Shown piece after piece: positions 41,001 to 51,843 of a DNA stretch of 64,000 bases (positions within the stretch are counted from its first letter, which is position 1; each line of letters begins with the position of its first letter). Made by a program: the position numbers and the translations under genes. Source of the DNA: Rosellinia necatrix (taxonomy: Eukaryota; Ascomycota; Sordariomycetes; Xylariales; Xylariaceae); the NCBI GenBank assembly GCA_021209875.1, contig JAGYVD010000002.1, positions 6,596,590 through 6,660,589 on the forward strand. The letters run 5' to 3'. The notes beneath the pieces were generated by a model. The model was given only the letters and a program-made list of their open reading frames with translations, had not been told where the DNA came from and did no database searches.

Positions 41001-41737
41001 TAACGTACAACAATTAATTATTTTTTAAAAAAAAAAATTAAAAGTTATTTTTTTTTTTTTACGCACGAAAAAAAACTACATATAAGCTACACTTTTATTT
41101 TCATATTTATATAAACTATATTTTTATTTTTATATTATTTATATATAAAAAAATAAAATATAAAAAAAATTAAAAAAGCAAATTTATTTAAATTTTTTTT
41201 TTTTAATTATAAATAAAATATTATATTTTATATAAAAATTAAATATAAAAACATAAACATTTTTTAAAAATTAAAATTTTATAATATAAATTAAATAAAG
41301 CTTTTAATTATAACAGCAGCTATTATTTAATTTATTTATATATATTTTAAATATTAAGTTTTTAATTTTAAATTAAAAAGCTTAAAAATAGTTTTATAAT
41401 AAATAAATTTAGTTTAGACATTTAAAAACGTTTAAAGCTGTTATTTAAAATAAAATATTATAAAAAAAACAGCAGTAATAATATTTTAATATTTTATTAT
41501 ATATAAAAACTTATTAATAAAAAACAATAAAAATATATAAACAATTATTTATTTAAAAAAGTTTTTATATATTAATATATAAAAACTATATTAAAGCTTA
41601 ACAAGTTTAAATTTTCATAAAAACAGTAAACTTTTATTTAGCTGTTTTATTTTATTTAAACAAAATTTATAAACTATAAAATATTTTTTATTAAAACAAA
41701 CGCAAAATAAAAACAAAAACAGGCAAGCAGCGCAAAA

Positions 41738-41769
41738 ACAGCAGCAGCAGCAGCAGAAGCAGTAGCAGA

Positions 41770-41803
<34 letters not shown>
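41738..41803. repeat. CAG run followed by ATT run in element 3
   Basis: About ten CAG-type triplets (some AAG/TAG variants) at 41738-41767 run straight into about eleven ATT triplets at 41769-41803, some 340 bases before the 3' LTR. Confidence 0.85.
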
Positions 41804-42138
41804 ACTACAGCTTTTAAAAGTTAATATTTATATTATACAAAAAAAAAGCTACTATATATACATATAAAAAGCAGATAAAACAATAAAATAAAAAGCTAGC
41901 TATAAATAAAGCTGTATATATATTTAAACAATAAAAAACATACTAACAATTTTAAGCTTAAGCTTAAGCATTAAACATCAGCTATATAAAACATATATAA
42001 ATTAAAAGCTGCATATAAACAAAAACTTAATATAAAAAAACAATCATATATAAATAAACAACTATATATATATAAACAATTATATATAAGCAAAAAACAA
42101 CGTATAAATAAAAACTATAACTAATAAAAAAAAGCTTA

Positions 42139-42477
42139 TATTAAAACTATAGCAATTAATTATAATTATTTATAGCTGTTATATATATATATATTTTATA
42201 TAAATATATAGCATATATATTATATATATAGATATAATATATATATTATATATATATATATAATATATATGTTTTATATATAAAACAGGCTATATTATTG
42301 CTGTTATTTTAATAAATTATATCCTAGCAGAATTTTTATATAAAATTTGAAATAATACTACATATAATAATTATTAAAATAAAATTCTTAAATATAATAA
42401 ACATCATATAACAAAAAATTATATTCTATTTCACGCGTAAACAATACATGCATCGCATATACAAAGCCTATTCAACA
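42139..42477 (+). repeat. 3' LTR of element 3
   Basis: Direct repeat of 34880-35192. Its first half is converted to A+T and has gained a long TA-repeat tract around 42180-42270. Its last 60 bases are well preserved (TTTCACGCGTAAACAATAC, then CCTATTCAACA). Confidence 0.85.
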
Positions 42478-43240
42478 AACAGTGTTTTATTTAATAATCT
42501 GTTTTTAAGCTTTAACTAACTATTAAATAAGTTTTTTTTATAATTTTTTATTAGGCCTGCTTAATTATTTTATTTATAAAATTAAATAAAATAACAGTAG
42601 TTTAAATAATATATTTATTATTTTTTAATTTTTTTAACTAAAAAGCTTATATATTTTAATATTATTATTTTTATTTTAAATAAATATTAGATCTGCTAAA
42701 AACTTTTTATAAATTGCTTTTACTTATAAAGTTAAAAAAAAATGTTTATATAATCAGGCGATATTTAAGCAGTTTTAGCTTTGTAAGCCTAAAAAGCGTT
42801 AGTTTTTATTTTATATATAAATTTCTGCGTTTTTTTTTTAATATTTAAAAATCGCGATTTTTTATTAAAATTTATTATTATATTTATATTTATGTTAATA
42901 ATAGCTAGCTTAAAAGCTTAGACGGCTTAAAAACTTAAAAAAGCAGAAAAAGCTGCAGAAGTTATATTTTATTTTCAAAAAACAGCGTTTAAGAAGTCAT
43001 AATAAAGGTTTATTAATAATAATAATTTTTATTTTATTATTTTATAAATATAAGCTTTTTTTTAGTACAGCTTTTATTCTTTTAAGCATTTATATACTTT
43101 GTGTTTTTTTATATTATAATTTTAACAGATTAAATTTAAACAAACTTAATTTTTATATTTTTTTTATATTTTTTACGTTTTTTATTATATGTTTTACGTA
43201 TGTTATATTTACGGCGTTTTTATTATGTTGTGCGGTTTTT
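42478..43240. other. A+T-rich tract before the subtelomeric units, no gene
   Basis: RIP-type DNA becoming less extreme towards its right end, where C and G reappear (ACGGCGTTTTTATTATGTTG). No coding frame. Confidence 0.55.
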
Positions 43241-43259
43241 TTTATTGCTCTTTGCTTTC

Positions 43260-43270
43260 GGGTTAGGGTT
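43260..43270 (+). repeat. Interstitial telomere motif, unit A
   Basis: GGGTTAGGGTT, nearly two telomere repeats in the same orientation as the chromosome-end telomere, at the start of unit A. Confidence 0.8.
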
Positions 43271-43351
43271 GCTACTGCTGTTGGCTGTTGACTTAGTCAA
43301 AATTTTGCTGATTTTCTGCCATACAAAAAAGCCCGGCCAATTAAAAGCCTA
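43271..43351 (+). other. Conserved non-repetitive head of unit A
   Basis: About 80 bases nearly identical to 58007-58087. It contains TTGACTTAGTCAA (43288-43300), an odd-length palindrome with TGACT/AGTCA half sites, and TTGCTGATTTTCTGCCATAC. No frame; possibly a protein-binding or recombination site. Confidence 0.6.
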
Positions 43352-43721
43352 GGTTGCGTGTCGCTATCCCTGCTGGTTGCAGACCCGCAGGGCTGCACCC
43401 AATTAAAACACCCGGTTACGTGTCGCTATCCCTGCCAGTCACAGGCCCGCAGTGCTTCACCCAATTAAAACACCCGGTTACGTGTCGCTATCCCTGCCTG
43501 TTACCCACCTGCAGGACTGCACCCAATAAAAACAGCCGGTTCTGTGTCGGTATCCCTGCCTGTTACCCACCTGCAGGACTGCACCCAATAAAAACAGCCG
43601 GTTATATATCGGTGTCCCTGCTAGTCAGACTCACAGGCATGCACCCAATAAAAACAGCCGGTAACATGTTGATATCCCAGGTAGCCACAGGCCTGTAGAA
43701 ATACAGCTTATTAAAACAGCC
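43352..43721 (+). repeat. 62-bp minisatellite, six units, unit A
   Basis: Six G+C-rich units of 62, 62, 62, 62, 60 and 62 bases, typified by GGTTACGTGTCGCTATCCCT, a CAGG/CCCGCAGG middle, and CTGCACCCAATAAAAACAGC. A partial seventh unit follows. A 114-codon frame (43354-43698) crosses it and merely translates the repeat. Confidence 0.92.
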
Positions 43722-43770
43722 AGTTATATGTTGTTACTACTGCTAGTTAAAAGCTATTATTAATATATAG

Positions 43771-44012
43771 ATTAAATAAATTAAATAAATTAAATAAATT
43801 AAATAAATTAAATAAAGTAAATAAAGTAAATAAAGTAAATAAATTAAATAAATTAAATAAATGAAATAAATTAAATAAATTAAATAAATTAAATAAATTA
43901 AACAAATTAAATAAATTAAATAAATTAAATAAATTAAATAAATTAAACAAATTAAATATATTAAATAAATTAAATATATTAAATAAATTAAATATATTAA
44001 ATAAATTAAATA
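43771..44012. repeat. 9-bp array TTAAATAAA, unit A
   Basis: About 27 tandem TTAAATAAA units with GTAAATAAA and TTAAATATA variants, decaying into imperfect copies up to about 44160. Long minus-strand frames here encode only repeated Leu-Ile-Tyr or Leu-Phe-Asn and are artefacts. Confidence 0.9.
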
Positions 44013-44892
44013 CATGTAATAAATACAATAAATTTAATAAATTGAATAAATTAAATAAATGTAATAAATTTAATAAATGCAATAAATTAAAAAATTAAAA
44101 AATTCAATAAATTAAATAAATTCCATCAATAGAATAAATTTAATAAATTTGATAAATTAAATAAAAGGTACAAATTAATTTTATTATCTAAAAGCTAAAA
44201 ATAAAAAACTATATTATAAATATAAAATATAAAAATAAAACTAATTAAAGCAATAAAAGAATATAATAAATTATATATTTTATATAAATTATATTAATTT
44301 TTTAAGTAAATTAATATATTTTATTTAATCCATTAAAAATTTATTATTATTTAAATAATTATAACTAATTAAACTTAGAAAATAATATAATATATAATTA
44401 TTAAATAAATATATTTATACATTAATTTAATATTTGTAAAAATTTAAAATCTAATAAAATAAATATTTTAATTTAATAAAACTTTATAATTATAAATATA
44501 AATATAAAAAAAATATAAAAATAATTTTTGTTTTATAAATTTAAACAATATTTAAAATTAATTATAATTATATTATAATTATTTTAAAATTAATATTATT
44601 TAAATAATAAATTATAAATTTTATAATGTTTATAATCAAAATGTTTAAATATATTCAAATATATTATATAATTAATATTTATTTTTTCAATAATATTAAT
44701 TTGTTTTTATATTATTTTAAAATTTTATTTAATTATAATAAGCGTTTTTAAAAATATTTTTGTTTAATTTTATTAATTATATATTAAAGCTTTTATATTA
44801 AGTTTTATTATTATAATTATATTTAATAAAAAAAACTTTTCTATATAAACTGTTAATTTTTTAAATAGACATAATAAATATAATTAAAAATA

Positions 44893-45124
44893 TAAAGTTA
44901 TAAATAGCTGTATTTATAATATATTAATTTATAATATCATAATATATTTATCTTAATAATAAAACTAATAAAGTTTTAAGCATAGTTTTAAAACTTTATT
45001 TGCTAGTATAAATAAATAGGCCTAGCTTAAGTAAACCTAGCCTAAAATAGCTCATGCTCTTTTATTTAATCTTGTAGTCGAGCAGCTAGCAGGGCTAAAC
45101 CTAGCATTTTTGCTTATTTTAATA
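44893..45124 (+). repeat. Left arm of internal inverted repeat, unit A
   Basis: Carries AATAAATAGGCCTAGCTTAA and CTAAACCTAGCATTTTTGC. The reverse complement at 47462-47697 has the same order of motifs. The counterpart in unit B is at about 59518-59748. Confidence 0.75.
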
Positions 45125-45626
45125 ATATATATAAATATTTATATTATTAAAATATTAAATTTATAATTATATTTTAAAATTTATATAATAAAATATAAAA
45201 CAATTAATAATTATATTTATAATATATTTATTTTAATTAAAAAGTTAAAAGTTTAATAATAAATTATAACTTATATAAAAATATAAAAAAACTTTTGTTT
45301 ATTAAAATTTTAATTTAATATAAATATAAAAATAAGTTTAATTTATATAAATAATAATTAGTTTATATATATTAGTTTATAATAAATATATTAATATTAT
45401 AAATATGTTATATATATAATAATAAACAACTTAATTATTTTTAACTATTTATATAATAATATTATATATATATAAATAATAATTATTAAAAATTTTAAAT
45501 ATAAGTTGTAAATTTTATTAATTAATTTAAAGAAAAAATAAGTTTAGAACAAATAACTTATATTTTTTATTAACTTTTATAATAAAATAACTAATAATAT
45601 TAAATATAATATATTTTTTTATAATA

Positions 45627-45790
45627 TAGACAGGTAAGGGGTGTCCGAAAGACCTACCCTAGGCTAGGCTAGGCCGGCTAGGCTAGACCTGCAGGGCCTG
45701 GCCGGGCCCGTAATAGATAAGATAAAAATAGTCCACTAGTTATTTCTAGCCAGCCTTTGTCTAGATAGCATAGCTAGTCCTTTATTCAGC
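45627..45790. mobile_element. G+C-rich insertion in unit A only
   Basis: A sharp island including GGTAAGGGGTGTCCGAAAG, repeated CTAGGCTAGG and GGCCTGGCCGGGCCC. The corresponding place in unit B (about 60230) passes from TAATATTAAACTTACTA to A+T-rich DNA without it. It is probably a small non-autonomous insertion or solo LTR; ends and target duplication are unresolved. Confidence 0.55.
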
Positions 45791-47461
45791 TTATAATTTG
45801 CTATTTTTATTAAATTATTATATAAACCTTTAATATATTTTTATTCTTTAATATTTATTTTTCTAAATTATTATAATATTAATTATATTAATAAATTAAC
45901 ATAAATAATAAAATCTAATAATATTAAAATATATTATATATAATATGATTTTTATAAGCTTTTTAATTTAAAAGTTTTTAATAATTATATAATAAATTAT
46001 AACAATTTATTTAATAATTAAGTTAAATAAAAATATAAGACTAAAATTATTATATATAAAATATTTTAGTTTATAGATTTTTTAATATATATAAAAACAA
46101 CAAATAGCATAAAACTTTTAAAATAAATTTAAAATATAATTAATTTATATTAATAAATAAACATAATTTTAATAAATTAAACTTTATAATATATATATTA
46201 TTTTATTTTATAATAAAAGAATTATAATAATTATAAACATTTTGTTTTTATAAATATTTTAAAGTTTTAATATAATATTAAAATATTAAAATAAATCGAA
46301 ACTTTTAATAATTATTCAGTTAATCTTTTATATATTTTATTAATAATATTAAAAAAACTTTATAAAAATATTGTTAAATTTTTTTATAAAAGTATAATTT
46401 CTAATATTTTTATATTTTACTATGTTTTAATTTTAATGCTATAAATTAAAAATATTAAAACATTTAAAGCATTAAAATAATTTTATTGTTTTTAGTTTAA
46501 TAATATTTAATTTTAAAATTAAAAGAAAACAATGAGGTAATTTTATATTTTTTATTATAAATTTCAAGGTTTTATTTTAAACAAATAAATAATATATACC
46601 TATAAGAATTTAAATAATTTAATAAACTTTAAAATATTTATTAATAAAATTATATAAAAATAATTAAAACATATAAATATAAAATTTATAAATTATAATT
46701 TTATATATTACATTTTATATATAAAATAAATAATAAATAACAAAACTATTTATTATTAATAATATTAATAAATCTTTATTAATATTATAAATTATTTATA
46801 ATTATTTTATAACATTTTTATAAAAATTTTTTTTAATATTTATTCTAAATATAAAATATTATAATTTATAAAACTTTATTAAATTTTTTTTTTAATTTTT
46901 GTAATAATCAAGATTTTAAATTTTATTATATAATAATATTTTATTTATTTTAATCTTTATATTTTTTAAAACAATATTTAACTTCTTTTTCATATAAAAA
47001 TTTAAACTTTATATTATCAGGGTATAAATTTACAAATTTTTTTATATATAAAAACAACAAAAATATTTATTATTATTAAAATTATATTTTATTACTTTGT
47101 TTAAAAATTTAAATTATTAAAATTTTAAAACTAAAAGTCTTTTATTTAATAATTTTAAATAGTTATATTATAATATAATAAATATTTTAGTTATATAATA
47201 TTAAATATATATTTATAATATTAAAATATATTTTTAATATATAATAAATTAAAATTAAATAATTATTAAACATTATATATTAATTATAATATTTTAAACT
47301 ATGTTTTAATTTTTATTATAGTTTTTTTATTATAAAAATTATTTTTAAATTATAAATAAAAAAGTTTAACCTTTTAATAATATTTATTTATTATTTATAA
47401 TTTTTGTTATTTTTTTATTTTAAAATTATAATGTTTTAAATATTACAAATATTATATTTAT

Positions 47462-47697
47462 ATTAAAATAAGCAAAAGTGCTAGGCTTAGCACTATTAGT
47501 TGCTTTTTTGTTAAATTAAATAAAGTAGTACAAGCCATTTTAATTTAAACTTATTTTAAGCTAGGCCTATTTATTTATATTAATAAATAGAATTATAAAA
47601 CTGCATTTAAAACTTTATTATTTTTATTAGTTATATATATATAATATTAAAATATAAATTAATATATAGCAAAATATAGCTATTTATAGCTTTTTAT
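47462..47697 (-). repeat. Right arm of internal inverted repeat, unit A
   Basis: Reverse complement of 44893-45124, with GTGCTAGGCTTAGCACTATT and TTAAGCTAGGCCTATTTATT. The two arms are 2.3 kb apart. Confidence 0.75.
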
Positions 47698-48857
47698 TTT
47701 TAACCAGGTTTATAAAATTATTAAAAATAAATAAATAATAATTAAAAAAGTTTATATAAAATAAAAACTTATATATTTATATATATTAAATATTATAAAA
47801 AAGTTTATTAATAAAAGATTTTAAATTATTATTAAAGCAATTTTATATAAAGTTTAAATTATATAAAATAAAAAAATTTTTGTTTAAGATTTTATTTTAT
47901 TTATTATATAAAATTTAAATATTTTTAAATATAAATCTTATTTATAATTTAATTATTTTTGAATATAAACATTATTAATAACTTAATAAATAAATAATAT
48001 TTTTAAAAATGATTAATATATAAAATAGTATATATAAACAGATATATATTTTGTTTTATATAATTATTAAATTTTATTAAAATTAATCAAAAACAATCTA
48101 TCTTATAAAATATATATATATTATTTATAATTTTATTATTCTCTGAAAAATAAATTTTATTTGTTATTTTAATACATATATTTTTAAATATATTTTATTA
48201 TATAGATTTTAATAATTAAAAATTGTTATTAAATTTATAATAAATAGTTTAAAAGTTTAAAAATTTAATTATATATATTATATAATAAAAATTAACAATA
48301 TTATATTTGTTATAAAGTAATAAATAAATTTAAAAATATATATATTAATATATTTAATTTTAAAATATTTAATATTTTTATTATATTTTTTAAAATATAA
48401 ATATTTTATTAAAGTTTTTAAACTTTTAAAAATTTTAAAATAAAACTTTATAATAACCTGATGTTTTAAAATATGTAAATTATTTGATTATTACAAGCTA
48501 TAAAAAAATATAAGTTATATTATTATATTTAATATATATTAAACAAACATAAATTATTTTATTATTTAAAACATTTTAAAATAAATAATATTAAATAATA
48601 TATAAAATAATTTAATAATATTTAATATAAAACTATTTTTAAATATAAAATTTATAAACATTTATATTTTTTTAATATATTATATATATTATAAAATAAT
48701 TTATAAATAAATATAAATTAAATATTATATAAATAAAGGTTTGAATTTTTTTTAATGTTTATATTTAATAATAATAAATTCTTAATAAAATAATAAAAAT
48801 TAGAATTAAGTTATATTATTTATAGATTTTTTATTTAGATCTTATATTAAATTAATA

Positions 48858-49037
48858 TAGTCAAGAAGAGGGGGGCTTTTTATTTAGCTAGCGCAGCTAG
48901 CTAAATAAAGATTGTATAGATTAGATAAAGTACTAGCCTAAAGCTTCTGGTCCTGCAAAGACCAGAAGCTTTTTTTTTTTTAATTTTATATTATATTTTT
49001 ATAGACTTAACTATACTATTTTTAATAAACTATATTA
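48858..49037 (+). repeat. Left LTR of element 4
   Basis: Starts TAGTCAAGAAGAGGGGGGC and includes GCTAGCGCAGCTAGC and a strong hairpin around CTTCTGGTCCTGCAAAGACCAG. The first 110 bases are well preserved; the end has decayed to AATAAACTATATTA. Confidence 0.8.
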
Positions 49038-51638
49038 AATAATACGGTAAGTTTTATAATTATACGACTTTATATTTTAATCTATTTTTTTTGTGCCGGC
49101 AGATAAAACATGTTTAGTTTTTTAACGTCTACGTATATTTAACCTCCGACATAATTTTTTTTTGTATTTTAAGCAGCGCTGTTTATTAGAAAAAGCAGAA
49201 CTATTAGTTTTTAAGCTTAGCTGTTGCTAGCAAAATTTATTAATGTTTATTAACTTATAGATTTAACTAATTAATTAATTTAATATATTTTGCGTTAACC
49301 TGTTAATTATTTTATTTTTGCTAATATAAAAAACCAAAAAATATTATAACAGCAGTTAAATCTAACTTTATATTATATTTTAGATAATTTAAATTATTAA
49401 TTATTTATATATTACTATATCTGGCTATTAATATATTAAAATAATTTATTGTTTTTTAAACTTTAATTATTTTAGTACTAAATGTTTAATAACTATAGTA
49501 TTATAATTAGTTGTTTTTTAAACTTTAATTAGTATTATATTTAAATAATAGTAATTATATATTTTAAACGTAATTATTATTAGTTTTATTTTTTAAAAGC
49601 TTATGTTAAATTTTTAATAAGCATGCAGGTTTTAGTATTACTTGATTATATTTTTATTTTATTTTTAATTTTAAAATTTAATTTTGTTTTAAAGTATATA
49701 TATAAATATAAATTTATAAGATAACTAATAATATTTGTTAGTTTAATTATAAAACGATTTATATATATTTATTCCGTTATTAACTTATTTAATAATTGTT
49801 AGCATGTTAAAACGTAAAACCGATTTAGAATTTTCAGCATTTAAAAAATTTAAAATAGTTTTAGTAGTTAAAAATTCGCCTTTAAAGCTTATAAAAGCAG
49901 AAAAAATCTTTAGCTTTAATATAGTCTAACTTAAGCTATTAGTTTTAAAAATAGTGCAGAAAAAACGTTATTTTTTGCTGTTAAAACTTAAGTTTATTAA
50001 GCTAGCATTTTTTTAATTTATATAAAAATTAAAAACTAAAACTATAAATATTAAACATTCCGTATTAAAAAAAAAAATATAGTTTAAAATAAATTTAATA
50101 ACAAGTTTAAACTAAACAACAATAAAAAATCGTAAGTTTATATTTTAAACTTATTTAAAAAATAATATAAAATTAATAAAAGATTTAATAAAAACTTTAA
50201 AATTATTGCTTAGTTTAGAGCTAAAAAAAACGATGTTTAATAACTACAACAGTTTTTAATTTTCTGCAGAAAAAAATAAATAGTTTTAAAGACTATATTA
50301 TTAAAAATATAAATAAACTGTTATAATAATAATAATTTAAATTATAAAATTAAAAGTTAAAATTTAAACTAAACAAGCAAGCTTTAAAGTTGCTTATTTT
50401 AGCTATAAACTTTTTACGGAATTAATATAACAAGCTAAAAAATAATATAACTAAAACAAAAAAACATGCTGAAAGTATTAAAGCGGCAAAAATAGTTAAT
50501 TAATTAATATAACAATTAAAAAATGCTAGAATGCCGGCCGATATAAAGATTTTAGTTTTTAAAGCATTTTATTATGCTGTTAATTAGTTATTTAAAGCTG
50601 CGTTAAATATAATTAAATATGCAGCAGTACTATTTGTTTAATTTTAACACTCTGGTTATTAATACTTAACCGCAGCTATATTAGCATTAGAACTATTATT
50701 TAAATCGTTTATTTTAATGCTTTTAATAAGACCAGCATAAGTTTTAGTAGCAGTACTTATGTTTATTATTTTAATAATCCGCTTTAAAGCACAAGCTATA
50801 TATTTATTAATAAAAGCTTTGCTTATTAAAATAATATAGCAACATATAAAGTTTTTTATTTTATATTAGTTTAAACATATACTTGCAATATTTTTTGCTA
50901 TAACATTTTTAAAACTGTAATATTTAATAAATAATAAAAACCTATTAAAACTACCTCTGCTAAATAATAATTTTAGCGATTTAAATAGTTTAAATATAAA
51001 CGATAAAAAAAGCAGTAATAAAAAAAGACTTTTAAAACAACTTTTTAATTAAAGCGGTCGGAGTAGCAAAAATAATTATAAGTATAAACGGGAAAATTAA
51101 AAAAAAAAATATTAAACGTTTAATAGCTTTGCTTTTTTGTTATATAATAATTGTATAAAGCAAGCTAATATTAGCTAGTTTAATTTAAATAAAAAAAACA
51201 AAAACAATATAAAAATAGTAGTTAATAAAAATAAGCTTATTTTTATTAATATATTTTGTTTCGCGGAAAAAGTTAATTTATTTTTTAAAAATTTAAAAGT
51301 AGTAGAGCAGAATATTTAATAGATTTTAATTATATTTTAAACATTGTTAAAAAAACTAGCGGTTTTATAATAAAATAATAAGCTGACTACTAATTAATAA
51401 CTTAAGCTTAAAGCATAAAAATTAAACGTTATTTTAAATAAAATAATTATTTAATTTAGTATATAACCTGCTGTAGCAATAAAACGTTTTATTTAAATTA
51501 AATTATCGTTAAAAAATATTATATAGTAAGATATAGCTTTTATTATGTTTATATAAAAAAAACTAAAATATGCTTAAGTTATAAAAACTTTAAACGCTAA
51601 TAATAAAAATTAATATATTATTATAATTACGATATAAA

Positions 51639-51843
51639 TGAGAGGTGCACCATGGGGGGGGTTAAAAGTGTATTGTAGAAGATGAAGATCTAACTATTCT
51701 GATCTAACTTGTGGATCTAGCTAGGTGCGTGGGCTAGGGCCCACTTATTAGGGCTAGTCCCAAGTGGTGGGGTGCGTGGCTTTGCCACGCTACAGGTGGG
51801 GCTACAGCGCTTATATAAGCGACTCCCCTGTCGGCGCGTATCA
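51639..51843 (-). mobile_element. Solo LTR, family A, copy 2, nested in element 4
   Basis: A G+C-rich island of 205 bases. On the minus strand it begins TGATACGCGCCGACAGG and ends CACCTCTCA. It is flanked by ATAAA on both sides (51634-51638 and 51844-51848), a perfect 5-bp target duplication. GCTTATATAAGC is a TATA-type promoter core. Inverted relative to copy 1 at 6138-6340. Confidence 0.9.

Larger units (their letters stand above)
34880..42477 (+). mobile_element. LTR retrotransposon, element 3 (RIP-inactivated)
   Basis: A 7.6-kb element with direct LTRs bounded by TGTT...AACA. The 5-bp flanks are AACGG (34875-34879) and AACAG (42478-42482), a target duplication differing by one G-to-A change of the RIP type. 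A purine run AAAAAAAAG precedes the right LTR, supporting plus orientation, and + is A-rich. The interior has no readable frame, so the superfamily is unassigned. It contains an internal direct duplication and triplet runs near its 3' end. Confidence 0.83.
44013..48857. other. A+T-rich body of unit A, no gene
   Basis: About 4.8 kb, balanced for A and T, with no coding frame. It contains two inverted conserved patches (44893-45124 and 47462-47697) and a G+C-rich island (45627-45790), and aligns in order with 58670-63110. Confidence 0.65.

Noticed and set aside
3561..43240. Centromere
   Set aside because: A+T-rich retroelement nests also occur at fungal centromeres, but this tract is contiguous with subtelomeric units and the telomere.
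43354..43698. 114-codon + frame with repeated motifs
   Set aside because: It translates the 62-bp minisatellite; since 62 is not a multiple of 3, the frame changes with each unit and the protein has no consistent repeat.
43352..43721. CRISPR-like spaced repeats
   Set aside because: The units are contiguous minisatellite copies with no unique spacers, in a eukaryotic subtelomere.
43743..44082. Two long minus-strand Leu/Ile/Tyr and Leu/Phe/Asn frames
   Set aside because: Direct products of the 9-bp array, which stays open because 9 is divisible by 3.
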